A stretch of DNA of 64,000 nt from Byssothecium circinans (Eukaryota; Ascomycota; Dothideomycetes; Pleosporales; Massarinaceae), in contig ML977013.1 of assembly GCA_010015675.1 (NCBI GenBank), forward strand, positions 29,816 through 93,815. The letters run 5' to 3'. This document shows positions 1-8,988 of this stretch, one piece after another. Position 1 is the first letter of the stretch. Each line of letters begins with the position of its first letter. A model generated the notes under the pieces. It was not told where the DNA came from, made no database searches, and saw nothing but the letters and a program-made list of their open reading frames with translations. The translations under genes were made by a program, and so were the position numbers.

Positions 1-850
1 TACTTTCTTCTTAGGAGGAGGATATTATATACTAAATAAAGCTATATATAAGTTTAAAGTAAGTAAATACCTTTTAAACTAAAGATCTAGCTAAGGAAGT
101 ATAGATTTTTAGAAAATTTAGACACTGCCTTATTATAAAGCTTATATAAGCTAATCTTTTATAGCTAACTATTTATATTACTACTATATATATATATATA
201 AAGTTTATTAAAAGAAAGGAAGTAAGAATATCTAGCTAGATAAAATATTTATTTATATTTTTCTAATTTTAGGAATCTCTACCCTCCCTACGCTAATTCT
301 CTAATAGGTCTAGGCTGAACGCTATAATTTTAGTGCTAATAGGTGTATTATATATATATAAACTAGCTCTAAAGTTATTATAACTTATTTAGCTAGTTTA
401 GTAGGTATTTATACGCTATATACTAAAAGTAACCTAGTATTCTCTAAACCTATATAGCTTACTAAGCTGTTAGAAATCCTAGAATATTTTTTTATAATCC
501 TTTATATCTATATTATATATATCTGTATTTAAAATTTCAGCTTAATAGCTTTTATATTTAAATTGTTATTAAGATAATACAGTTTGATTTTCCTTGCCAA
601 GCAAAAGTGGCCGTCTCGGTGGTGGAATACGTTACTATATATATCTATATTTAAAATTTCAACTTAATAGCTCTTATATTCAAATTGTTATTAATGGTTG
701 AATATTTGATTTTCTGCCAAGCATTTTTGGGCGGTTCGATGGTGTGGGCGGTTCGATGGTGCTTTACGTTATTATATATAAAATACGTATAAACTAGTCT
801 ATTATTACCTTTTAAAGTCCTAGTGTTAACACTTTACTACCTAAATTACC
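1..850. repeat. TA-rich, RIP-like repeat relic
   Basis: This stretch is dominated by TA, TTA and TATATA words, has no meaningful open frame, and changes abruptly to GC-balanced gene sequence at about 850-900. Such islands in filamentous ascomycetes are usually transposon remnants mutated by repeat-induced point mutation (C to T). That is known for the group; here it is inferred from base composition only. No transposase or LTR can be recognised in it. Confidence 0.6.
513..772 (+). repeat. Two direct copies of a ~120-135 bp unit
   Basis: Copy one runs from about 513 to 634 and copy two from about 635 to 772. Both contain ATATATATCT, then TTTAAAATTTCA, CTTAATAGCT, AAATTGTTATTAA, TTGATTTTC, TGCCAAGCA, a GGTGG/GATGGTG segment and TACGTTA, in the same order. 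Many differences between the copies are C/T transitions, which fits RIP. Copy two holds an extra short duplication of GGGCGGTTCGATGGTG. The element type is unknown. Confidence 0.6.
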
Positions 851-1144
851 ACTAAAAGCTATCTCTAAGAGAACCACCGAGGGTGGCAAAAAACGTGACT
901 CCAATTCCACCCGTGCGCGTGAGTAGTCTGAGGGGTCGCCGAGGCCGAAGAAGAGCCGGAGCTGCATTTTGGCAACCCGTCGCTCTCTCACCCACAACCA
1001 CAGCCAAAGCTTAATCCCCTCCCTCGACAACGACCCCCAACCCCAACCGCGCCTTCTCTCTGCTCTTCTCTGTTACAGCCACATTTTTTTCTTTCCTCCC
1101 TCAACTCATCCATTCTACCTGTTCATTGTCTCACGCCGCACATC

Positions 1145-3154
1145 ATGTCCGAGTTCATCGGGTACGTCGCAGCTTCTATCAAGGTTGAGCTCTCGCTAAC
1201 TCGGATTGCGCAGAGCTCGTATATCCCTCATCTCCAAGAGCGACATCCGGTACGTCGGCACGCTCATTGAGATCAACTCAGAGCAATCGACCGTCTCCCT
1301 CGACAATGTGCGATCGTTCGGCACAGAGGGCCGCCGCGGCGGCAAAGACGAGTTCGCGCCTTCAGACGCCGTCTACGAGCAGATTGTATTCCGTGGCAGC
1401 GATGTAAAGGACCTCCGCATCGAGGAGCCGGCCAAGGAGAAGCCGCCCATGCCGCAAGACCCGGCCATCATAGGAGTATGTCACCCCTCAATTCTCTTTC
1501 TACGGTACCTGTGTAGAAGCCTGGCAAAACCTTACTCGCTTTAAAGTATGGAATACAATGCCAGACTTTTGACACATGACCGTACCTCAGCGTCCTATGA
1601 TTAAACACTTTCGGATGTAAACCTTTTAAACCCACCGAGAGCGCAAAACCGTGTGGATATTTCCGTTGCCTTCCTTCTGAGGACCCTCATCCTATTTGTC
1701 TGTTTAATGAGCTTGTTGAGAGAGACTCTGCTAACGCGGCACATTGGATTGAACAGGTGCAACAGTCGCAGAACCAGCAGGGCGCTCAGCCTGATCAGCG
1801 TCCCCCACAACACCAACAACATCCGCAGCATAACTTCCCTCCGCACGGCAATTTCCCACCACCCGGATACCCTCCCTTTCCATATCAGAGCCAGTTCGGG
1901 CCCCCGCCTGGTGGGTTTCCAGGTGGTCCAGGGCACTTCCCTGGAGGGCCTGGTTATGGCATGCCGCCACCTGGCCCATTTGGGCCTCCTGGTAACTGGT
2001 ACAATGGTCCTGGTGCAGGCCGGGGGTTCAATGGACCGCCTGGCGCATTCCCGCCCCCAATGCCAATAGGGCCACCTGGACTGCAACACCAGAACCAGCC
2101 CCCGACAGGACCCAAGGGCGCGCCATCTGGCCCTCCAGTGAACAAAGACGATAAGTCAAGTGCACAACCCAATGTGGCAGAGGCCGACGGTGCTTCAACT
2201 AAACCTGTGGAACCCAAGTCCGTCGCGAAGCCTGCGGGCACAATGCCTACTCCGGCCGCTGCGAAGCAGCCCCCAACCCCACCTGTCGACTCAAAGCCAG
2301 ATGTCGCCGCCGCACTCGCGCCTCCTGCGCAGCCTGCTCAACCCACCGCTGCACCCAAAACTGCGCCTACTGGTCCTAAGAGTGGTCGAATTGTACCCGC
2401 CATCCCTCTAGCCAGCCCCAACGTCAAGAAGACAGTCCCCAACACCCAGGCCCAGGCAGGTCCTTCGACAGCCCAGCCTACAGCTGCAGCGAACTACCAG
2501 AATGCGACACAAGCAGCAACAGCCGCCGTGGCTGCAGCTATGGCGAAGCTCGATGTTGCGCAAGGCAGGGCGCCTGCACCCGCGCCAGAGCCGATGAATA
2601 GCAACCTACAGGAGCGAATAAATGACATGCGTGATGATCAGGCACGGCGGGGTACTAGCCACCGGGGACGGGGACGAGGCAGGGGCGGACACCATGCACC
2701 AAAGATGGAGATCCCGGCTACGGACTTTGACTTTGAGTCTTCCAACGCAAAGTTCAGCAAGATGGATGCCGTGAAAGAGGCCATTGCGACGGGATCACCA
2801 CTAGGTGAGGGGGTGTCCGCTCCTCCTACTGAGACCGCTACCAACGGTCATTCGAAGGAAGAAGAGGTTGAGATACCCCAAGCTTCTGCGTACAACAGGC
2901 AGAGCAGCTTCTTCGACAACATTTCCAACGAGCTGAAGGACCGAGAAGAGTCAGTCAACCGACGCGGGCAGGAGTTTAGGACTGAGGAACGCCGCAAGAA
3001 CATGGAGACATTCGGCCAGGGCAGCGTTGATGGATTCCGAGGCGGTCACCGTGGCCGGGGTCGTGGCCGTGGACGTGGCAGGGGATACGGCGGAGGTTTC
3101 CGAGGCCGTGGGCGCGGACGAGGCGGCGCGCAGTTCGGGGAGCAGGCGGCATAG
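1145..3154 (+). CDS. SCD6: Scd6/Sum2/Lsm14 P-body RNA-binding protein
   Basis: Translation repressor and decapping-associated scaffold of P-bodies and stress granules. The model has three exons: 1145-1161, 1214-1475 and 1757-3154, giving about 558 residues. The tiny first exon (MSEFIG) joins to ARISLISKSDIRYVG, so the N-terminal Lsm14 LSm fold (residues about 1-75) is complete. Downstream are a proline/glycine-rich linker, an ATDFDFES motif (DFDF box), an FFD-like box with SSFFDNISNELKDRE, a TFG-like box with METFGQGS, and two RGG-rich blocks (around 2640-2690 and 3045-3130). The order LSm, DFDF, FFD, TFG, RGG is diagnostic of the family. Start choice: the upstream ATG is needed for the LSm strand and joins in frame. 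The second intron, 281 nt, is long for this window and could hide another small exon; its ends are the least certain part. Confidence 0.9.
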
Positions 3155-4200
3155 GGTGCTTGTGTGGCTCGACCCGATGCGCTTGCTGGTTTTCTACCTG
3201 CTCTCGGTACATGACTGAGCGAAGAGCATCATGAGTCACATATTAGATGAGGGAAAACTTGTGGTGAATGAGGTTTTCGGGAATATGGCGAGCGTTATGT
3301 ACCATTACAGCCTCTCGGGTAGCAGAAACATTTGGCATAGAGAGTCCGTGTCGATTTGCCAGAGTTTGGTGAGGGGCTCTACACCGGATTGCTTCTGCAA
3401 GCTTTTCTCAAAACGCGAGAGGTCAATGTGTTTGTCCTGCGGGTGGCGTTTTTCTCCTTTATTTTTCATCGATGGGGTCGAGTTTGGGCCGGCGTCAGTT
3501 ACCTAGTGTGACGAGCAAGCGAATTTGTGGCACTAGCTTTCATGCCTTTTGTATTGTATAGTTTAGTCTATCGTGGACAGTGAACAGCGGATAGCAGATA
3601 TCGGATATCGGATATCGGTCACTCATGGTGCTAGACGATCTTGATGAGGACGGAAAAGCAAATGGAAGAGAAAATTCACGATGACGAAGATACGGTTCTC
3701 CTCTGCGTAGTGTTGTACTGTGATGTGACGAAAATCTTGACACGAGTCAATGATCCTGCATGAGTTATAAACCCCTGCCGTAAGTACTCATTTTGTATCC
3801 GTATCCCAGTGCAGTGAGCAATCGTTTATGCCATTGCTTTGGTGGCCGGGACTTGAAGCCTCGGATTCAGTCTGAGAAACTCAATTTTTGTTCTTCGTGG
3901 TGCTTTGGACAGTTCCGGTGGCGTATATCTATGTGGAGCTGGCTTTGAGGATGGAAGGCGGCGGTTTATCTGAGCCAGGTTTTCTTTCCTTTTGAGTATG
4001 TGGTCCTGGTAGCTATGATGTATCCAGTCGGTGGCTTCGAGCGCTTTTCCACTGAGATACGTGCCGTAAGTTTCCTTCCTCAAGTCATTTGTTGAAAGTC
4101 CTGCAACCTTTTCTGTACTTTGGTCCTGCTACAGCACTTCAACTCTTTTGGTATATGCGTGTATAACCGCAGCGTAGCATGCTAGGCGACTGCTCAGCAA
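3155..4200. other. Intergenic, no gene supported
   Basis: This is the 3' flank of the Scd6 gene plus spacer. A short GGATATC direct repeat lies near 3600-3617. Small open frames on both strands show no recognisable domain. Around 3880-3950 on the plus strand there is a short hydrophobic open stretch that could be transporter debris, too weak to call. Confidence 0.5.
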
Positions 4201-4233
4201 CAATGTATAGACAGCGTCACCCTCGTCTTCCCA

Positions 4234-4679
4234 ATGTTCATCCCCCTCCTTTTTTTCCAAGTCCCTCGCTCCATCTTCTCGCTCCTCATCCCCGCAATCG
4301 TCATCCCCGTGGCCATAATCCCACTGAAATCCCTCCTCGTCTATGTAGAGAACTCCCTGGGCATGATCGGGTACTGGTCCGCTGCTTCTATCGGCGTGGT
4401 GCTTACAGGTCATATTCTCTCCCGCCGATAGAATTCCAATTCGTATACGGAGGATGAAGATGCGTGTAATGATGCCTTGCAGTTGCCGCCTGTGTTTGCG
4501 GCCATGGGCGCTGCGGTGGGATGCTTTGGGCCGGTGATGCCGGGGAGGAGTCCGATTTGGTTTTACGGGACCGGCTGCGAGGTCGGCGGGGAATATTGGG
4601 GTTGAGGTTGGCTTTGGTGTTGATTGTGCTGCTTTATGTCTCGTTGAGTATTGTAGAGAAGAAGAAAGTCCGTAGTTAA
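4234..4679 (+). pseudogene. Decayed NCS1 purine-cytosine permease, C-terminal part
   Basis: Read on the plus strand, 4234-4431 encodes VPRSIFSLLIPAIVIPVAI followed by a GYWSAASIGVVLTGHILSRR segment, typical of the late transmembrane helices of fungal Fcy2-type nucleobase permeases. A TAG follows at once. The same frame then continues with SYTEDEDACNDALQLPP and AAMGAAVGCFGPVMPG. The homology then moves to the next frame (GPAARSAGNIGVEVG) and then to a third (LALVLIVLLYVSL, EKKKVRS, stop at 4677-4679). So at least one nonsense codon and two frameshifts separate the pieces, and the first half of the gene is missing. The family call rests on recognised order and spacing of these segments. It is a relic with no expected function. 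Confidence 0.75.
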
Positions 4680-5581
4680 TGGCGATGGTAAGAAAGCTCA
4701 CTTCTAGATATACTACAAGGTAGTACATACATAAAAAATCGTATACATCCCATAGTTATCGTATCCCGCAAATTTCAGTAATATCTCTTGCCTACACTGA
4801 ACGAGGTATGCTGGCAAGGATATTGATTCCTTTTTCAATCGAGCAGTGAGGTTTCCCGAATATAGACGTATTTCCCGATGTCGAAGATGTGCGTAATAAG
4901 CCGAAAACCGGAGCTTGGGGTGCTAGACTTCATTATTCTTCATTTCACAAGCTAGGCGCTGGCACCAATCGCATACTGGCTTTTGACAACATGTGAGATG
5001 GCATGTGTTCAAGGACGCCGTGCATAAAGGAGGAAATTGCGCACTAGGTAGTCGTAGATCTCCAGGGTGTCCCTCCCGGACACGTGAGGACTGTGCGGTA
5101 GGCAACTGTGAGCGGAGTTGCATAAGGTATGCCGTCGATCAAGGCCGTTGGGAGAATACTGTTACCGAGAGTCTCAAGAATGATACAATCATAATATGTG
5201 TATATATGGCTAGTAAATGCACTGGAAGAGTGCTTCGGCGATTTTCCGTTTTCCTTCTTCACAAGATCGAACAATAGCCACCCGTACCACCGCTAACCTC
5301 GGCCCTAAATCGCTGGAATGCGGATTCGAAAGAGAGTGACGTTCACAAGCTAGACGCGGAGCCGCAGCCTTCATAATGCCGCCGCAATCCACTCCTTTCG
5401 ACGCTTTTTGACGCTTCCCTCTGCTGTCACCATCATTACACTTCACATACCCTCCTTTCTCCCAGTACTACTTCTGCAGACGTCCTCTCTACGGGCAACC
5501 AAACCCCGCCGTTCCTCGCAAACCGCACCCGCATCCCCTCCTTTCAACACGCAAACACGTGAAAGCCGCGTCCTCTCCACA
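4680..5581. other. Intergenic and 5' flank of ANT1
   Basis: No gene can be supported here. The last ~170 bases before the ANT1 start are pyrimidine-rich, as is common for fungal 5' UTRs. An in-frame ATG at 5408 would add 58 residues to Ant1, but the extension does not resemble carrier N termini and I left it out. Confidence 0.5.
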
Positions 5582-6868
5582 ATGTCCGAACCCACCTCCA
5601 AAACCGCGCAAACAAAGATCCTCGAGAGCACATCCTCGACGCCAACGAGCGCCGCCGCCCAGCAAAGCGACAATGTCGCCCACGCGCTCGCTGGCGCCGG
5701 AGGAGGTCTGCTGTCCATGGCTCTGACGTACGCATATCCCACGTCCCGTCCCATCCTCACCCTTTTCCGCCTAGCAGAACAAGAGACTGACCAGGCATAT
5801 GTGAAATAATAGCTACCCGCTCATCACGCTCTCCACACGCGCCCAAGTCGAATCAAAACGCGCACAATTGTCCACGCTCAACGCCGCCCGCCGCATCATC
5901 AAGAGAGAAGGCATCACAGGATTATACGCTGGCTTGGAGAGCGCGCTATTCGGGATCAGTGTTACGAATTTTGTGTATTACTACTGTAAGCTCTTTATCT
6001 ACACACCCCCGCATCCTCGCTGGATCGGAAAGGACGAGGTCCAGCATAGCATAGCATGGCATAGCAGAAAGTTCTTCTAACACCACCGGTACAGGGTACG
6101 AATGGACGCGCGCTTTCTTCGAAAAAGCCGCCCTGAAAGCCGGCCGCGCCACCACGAAACTCACAACCCTCGAGTCCATGATCGCAGGCGCCATCGCGGG
6201 CAGCGCAACCGTGCTCATCACCAACCCCATCTGGGTCGTCAACACGCGCATGACGGCCCGCAAATCCGAGTCGTCGGACGACCAGATCCTTCCCGGCGGC
6301 TCCTCCAAGCACGCGAAATCGCCCTCCACACTGGGCACCCTCTTCGCCCTGGTCCGCGACGAGGGCCCCGCGCGCCTCTTCGCGGGCGTCATGCCGGCGC
6401 TCGTGCTCGTCGTGAATCCCATACTGCAGTACACGGTGTTCGAGCAGCTGAAGAACGTGCTGGAGAAGCGGCGCAGAGTCACGCCTAAGGATGCGTTTTA
6501 CCTCGGCGCCTTGGGCAAGTTGCTCGCCACCAGTATTACCTATCCGTATATTACTGTGAAGAGCCGCATGCATGTTGCCGGCAAGGACGGGCCCAAGGAG
6601 AATATGGTGACGACGTTTCGCAGGATCATTCGGGAAGAGGGGTATGCTGGGTTGTATGGAGGTAAGTGTCCCCCCCCCCCTCCTTGAGATGGCGGGAAGG
6701 GCGGTGGTTGTGGGATCAGAGGGCTAACATAATGGTGGAATAGGTATTGGGCCGAAGGTTACGCAGAGCGTTATTACGGCTGCGTTTTTGTTTGCGTTCA
6801 AGGACGCGCTGTATGCGTATACGATTCAGGCGCGTAAGAAGCTTGCGCTTCGTAGTTTGGCGAAGTGA
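5582..6868 (+). CDS. ANT1: Peroxisomal adenine nucleotide carrier (Ant1/PMP47 type)
   Basis: Mitochondrial carrier family member that in yeast exchanges cytosolic ATP for AMP across the peroxisomal membrane, feeding fatty-acid activation. Four exons, 5582-5727, 5813-5985, 6095-6661 and 6744-6868, give 336 residues, close to the usual 300-340. Three carrier repeats are visible, each with its helix-kink signature in modified form: YPLITLSTRAQ, NPIWVVNTRM and YPYITVKSRM. The NPIWVVNTR element and the replaced acidic residue in the PX(D/E)XX(K/R) motif are typical of the peroxisomal subgroup rather than mitochondrial ADP/ATP carriers. Glycine-containing EGITGLYAGLESALFG and EEGYAGLYGG link helices. 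All three introns have GT/AG ends and restore frame. Intron three contains a run of about 13 C bases near its donor. Confidence 0.88.
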
Positions 6869-7431
6869 AGAACGGCACTGCGCCGGTTGCGAAGAGGAGG
6901 GAACGTGGTCTGGTTGGGGGTCGTGGGTTATATTGGATCATGCACGATAGTGTTCACGCAAGGATATGGAATGTCGACGGCGTTGGGTGCTACGGCTCTA
7001 TCGTGATTGTCACGATTGTCACAAGTTGTATATACGTTATATATTCACACGCATGTACGTTTCCTTTCAATTTCAATCGTCACGGTGCTTCATCGATGCG
7101 TGACAAGGCGTTCACGGTACGACAGGTTCAGTCACGGTCAGTAGGAAGCAGTTGATGCAGTGAAACTGAATTGAATTTTGCGTCTAGCAGTGAAGAGGCG
7201 ACAAGGAAGCTATGCTACCGACGTGCCTGTAACGCAAGTCATGCCCCTCCATATCTAGGAAATACCGGAAGGCCTCGCATCTGGGAGACATCTTCACTGT
7301 ACTCAGTCATCCGCTGTCTACAGAAAAAGCCAGAAAGCTCAATGGCATGTTCAGCCAAGGTAGACATACTGTGCAACGTCGTTAGTACTTAGCAAGAGAT
7401 GGGAAGGGGGGGGACATGACTTACCGAGCGC
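6869..7431. other. Convergent 3' flanks, with a likely 3' UTR intron on the minus strand
   Basis: This is the spacer between two convergent genes. On the minus strand a consensus intron is visible at 7369-7424: donor GTAAGT, branch site TACTAAC (7381-7387) and a CAG acceptor, 56 nt in all. It begins only seven bases past the stop codon of the secreted repeat gene, so it is either a 3' UTR intron or part of an alternative 3' exon. Nothing else is called. Confidence 0.5.
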
Positions 7432-8070
7432 CTACTCGCGAGAAGCAACCGAAGTGACGAGAGTAGTCGGCTGCGACACCACGGTCGAGTGACGGTTGAT
7501 GGGGCCGTGGAAAGCGTCGCGTCCCCGAATGGTGGTCGAGTGATGGTTGACAGGGCCGTGGAAAGCGTCGCGCCCTTGAATGGCAGTGGCACGGAGGGGG
7601 CCATCAGTCGGACGGAGGGGATAGGGCAAGATGAATCGCGAAGATGTCGTAGGCTCAGGAACATCACGAGCCCGGACTCCGCTGCTGCTGCTGCAACCCT
7701 CGGGAAGGAAGCACTTCACGGGATCATCGTCGGGGGGTTGTTCGGCTGACGTGCCCGGGACGATGGAGTGCGTCGGCAGCTTGAATGAATGCACCAGCGA
7801 CGGCGGGATGGCCGAAAATTGAGGCACCTTGGAAGGGTCTGCGGGGGGTGCAAGGGAAGTAGGGACAGTGTTGGCATTGGCACCGGCACCTAGGGTCTGC
7901 GTTCGCATCGGCGGCTTGTACGAAGGTACCAGCGACAGCGGGATGACAGAGAACTGGGGCACCTTGGAGGGGTCCGCGGGGGGTGCGAGAGAGGTGGGAA
8001 CAGGGTCGTCGCCAGCGCGGGCAGAGACGACAGCGCCCATGGCAGCGATGAGGAGGGTGCAAAGCTTCAT
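7432..8070 (-). CDS. Small secreted protein with two kinds of internal repeats
   Basis: 212 residues in a single exon. Residues 1-19 form a classic signal peptide (MKLCTLLIAAMGAVVSARA). The mature part has no family I recognise. It contains two copies of a proline-rich ~30-residue unit (VPTSLAPPADPSKVPQFS, at about 25 and 69), then a short acidic segment with the only two mature cysteines (KCFLPEGC). It ends with two 17-residue copies built on GRDAFHGP, spaced exactly. No KR or RR dibasic sites flank the repeats, so a Kex2-processed peptide precursor is not obvious. A TATA-like box lies 135 bases upstream. Size, secretion signal and repeat expansion fit a cell-wall-associated protein or candidate effector; this is inference. 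A consensus intron just after the stop makes the 3' end worth checking. Confidence 0.7.
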   Translation of the reverse strand: MKLCTLLIAAMGAVVSARAGDDPVPTSLAPPADPSKVPQFSVIPLSLVPSYKPPMRTQTLGAGANANTVPTSLAPPADPSKVPQFSAIPPSLVHSFKLPTHSIVPGTSAEQPPDDDPVKCFLPEGCSSSSGVRARDVPEPTTSSRFILPYPLRPTDGPLRATAIQGRDAFHGPVNHHSTTIRGRDAFHGPINRHSTVVSQPTTLVTSVASRE

Positions 8071-8760
8071 CTTGCGTTGGTACGTTGATGCGTTGATGCA
8101 AAGAGTGAGTGTTGGTGTTGAAGAGATTGATTGATCGGAATTGGGAGAAAGGTAGGAAGGAAGAAAGAAGGTGGTGAGGGGAGGTGGTGGGGGGAAGGCA
8201 CTCTCTTATACTGGTACAGCTGCGGCAGAAACAGCACGTGCTTGCGGGCGGTGAGTGTGGGAAAGGAAAGAGCGCGGTGGAAGCGGAAAGAGCGAGGGGT
8301 CTTTGTGGTGGGTGACCTCATTTTGGGAAATGAAAGACGAAGTAAGTTGAGCAGAGGCAAAGGGCGGGCTCGTGCGGTTCCCTGCTATGTACACAGTGAT
8401 TGACTACTCGGTCAGAGTGATTGTGTAACCGTCAGGAGATAGGGCGCAGTTATATCGCAAATTGAGGAGCTGGAGTTGAGATGTCATTGCATTTATCCGA
8501 TATCTTGGGCTGGGGACCTGCTCTTGGGGAACCACCCAACAGACCGGCATCGCAACCGTGACCACTGTACTGGGACTGCTGGGTTGTTTGGTTTGAACAG
8601 TGCGTGTGTTGGATGAGCTTTGGTCATACATGAGGGCGAATTCACATCAGAACAATCGAAGATTGAAAACAAATTATTTCTACGCATTCTATGACGTTAC
8701 CATGAACAAGAAACCCAATAAAATACAAGTTTTTTTTTCTGCAAGAACTGGACCTAGGTC
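8071..8760. other. Intergenic, no gene supported
   Basis: This is the upstream region of the secreted repeat gene and the 3' flank of the large ATPase gene. A minus-strand open frame of 75 codons (8404-8631) shows no domain and no splice partner, so it is not called. Confidence 0.4.
8205..8210 (-). promoter_or_regulatory. TATA-like box (TATAAG) of the secreted repeat gene
   Basis: Read on the minus strand, TATAAGAGAG lies about 135 bases before the ATG at 8070, in a sensible place for a fungal core promoter. The flank on the gene side is strongly purine/pyrimidine biased. Confidence 0.35.
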
Positions 8761-8988
8761 TCACTTAGGCTCAGTCGGACGATGCCTTTTGACCCAATCC
8801 CTCAGCTTCTGTTTGATCCTTGCCCGAGAACTGGGAGAATACTTCACTATGGACTGCTTCCTCAACTCAACCTCATAGCCATCCTGCACCGCGAGCTCTA
8901 CTTCTAGCCCTCCTCCTGGCTCTTCTTCTAGATCTCTTTCTGGCTCTCCTTCTGGTTTCATCGACCCATCCGACCCCTGGGCAACTTT
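8761..8988 (-). other. In-frame open extension behind the TAG of the ATPase gene
   Basis: After the stop codon at 8989-8991 the same frame stays open for 75 sense codons to a TGA at 8761-8763. It encodes an acidic linker (KPEGEPERDLEEEPGGGLE) and a basic tail (ARIKQKLRDWVKRHRP). It may be a former C terminus cut off by a nonsense mutation, a readthrough extension, or chance. No standard intron removes the TAG. Confidence 0.35.

Noticed and set aside
3826..4083. Hydrophobic plus-strand stretch and an 85-codon minus frame, possibly sugar-transporter debris
   Set aside because: The resemblance covers about 20 residues only and no ordered set of motifs follows.
7432..8070. Kex2-processed cyclic peptide precursor reading of the secreted protein
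   Set aside because: Repeats are present but no KR/RR sites separate them and no modifying enzyme genes lie nearby.
8404..8631. 75-codon minus-strand frame
   Set aside because: No domain, no splice partner and low-complexity composition; probably chance.
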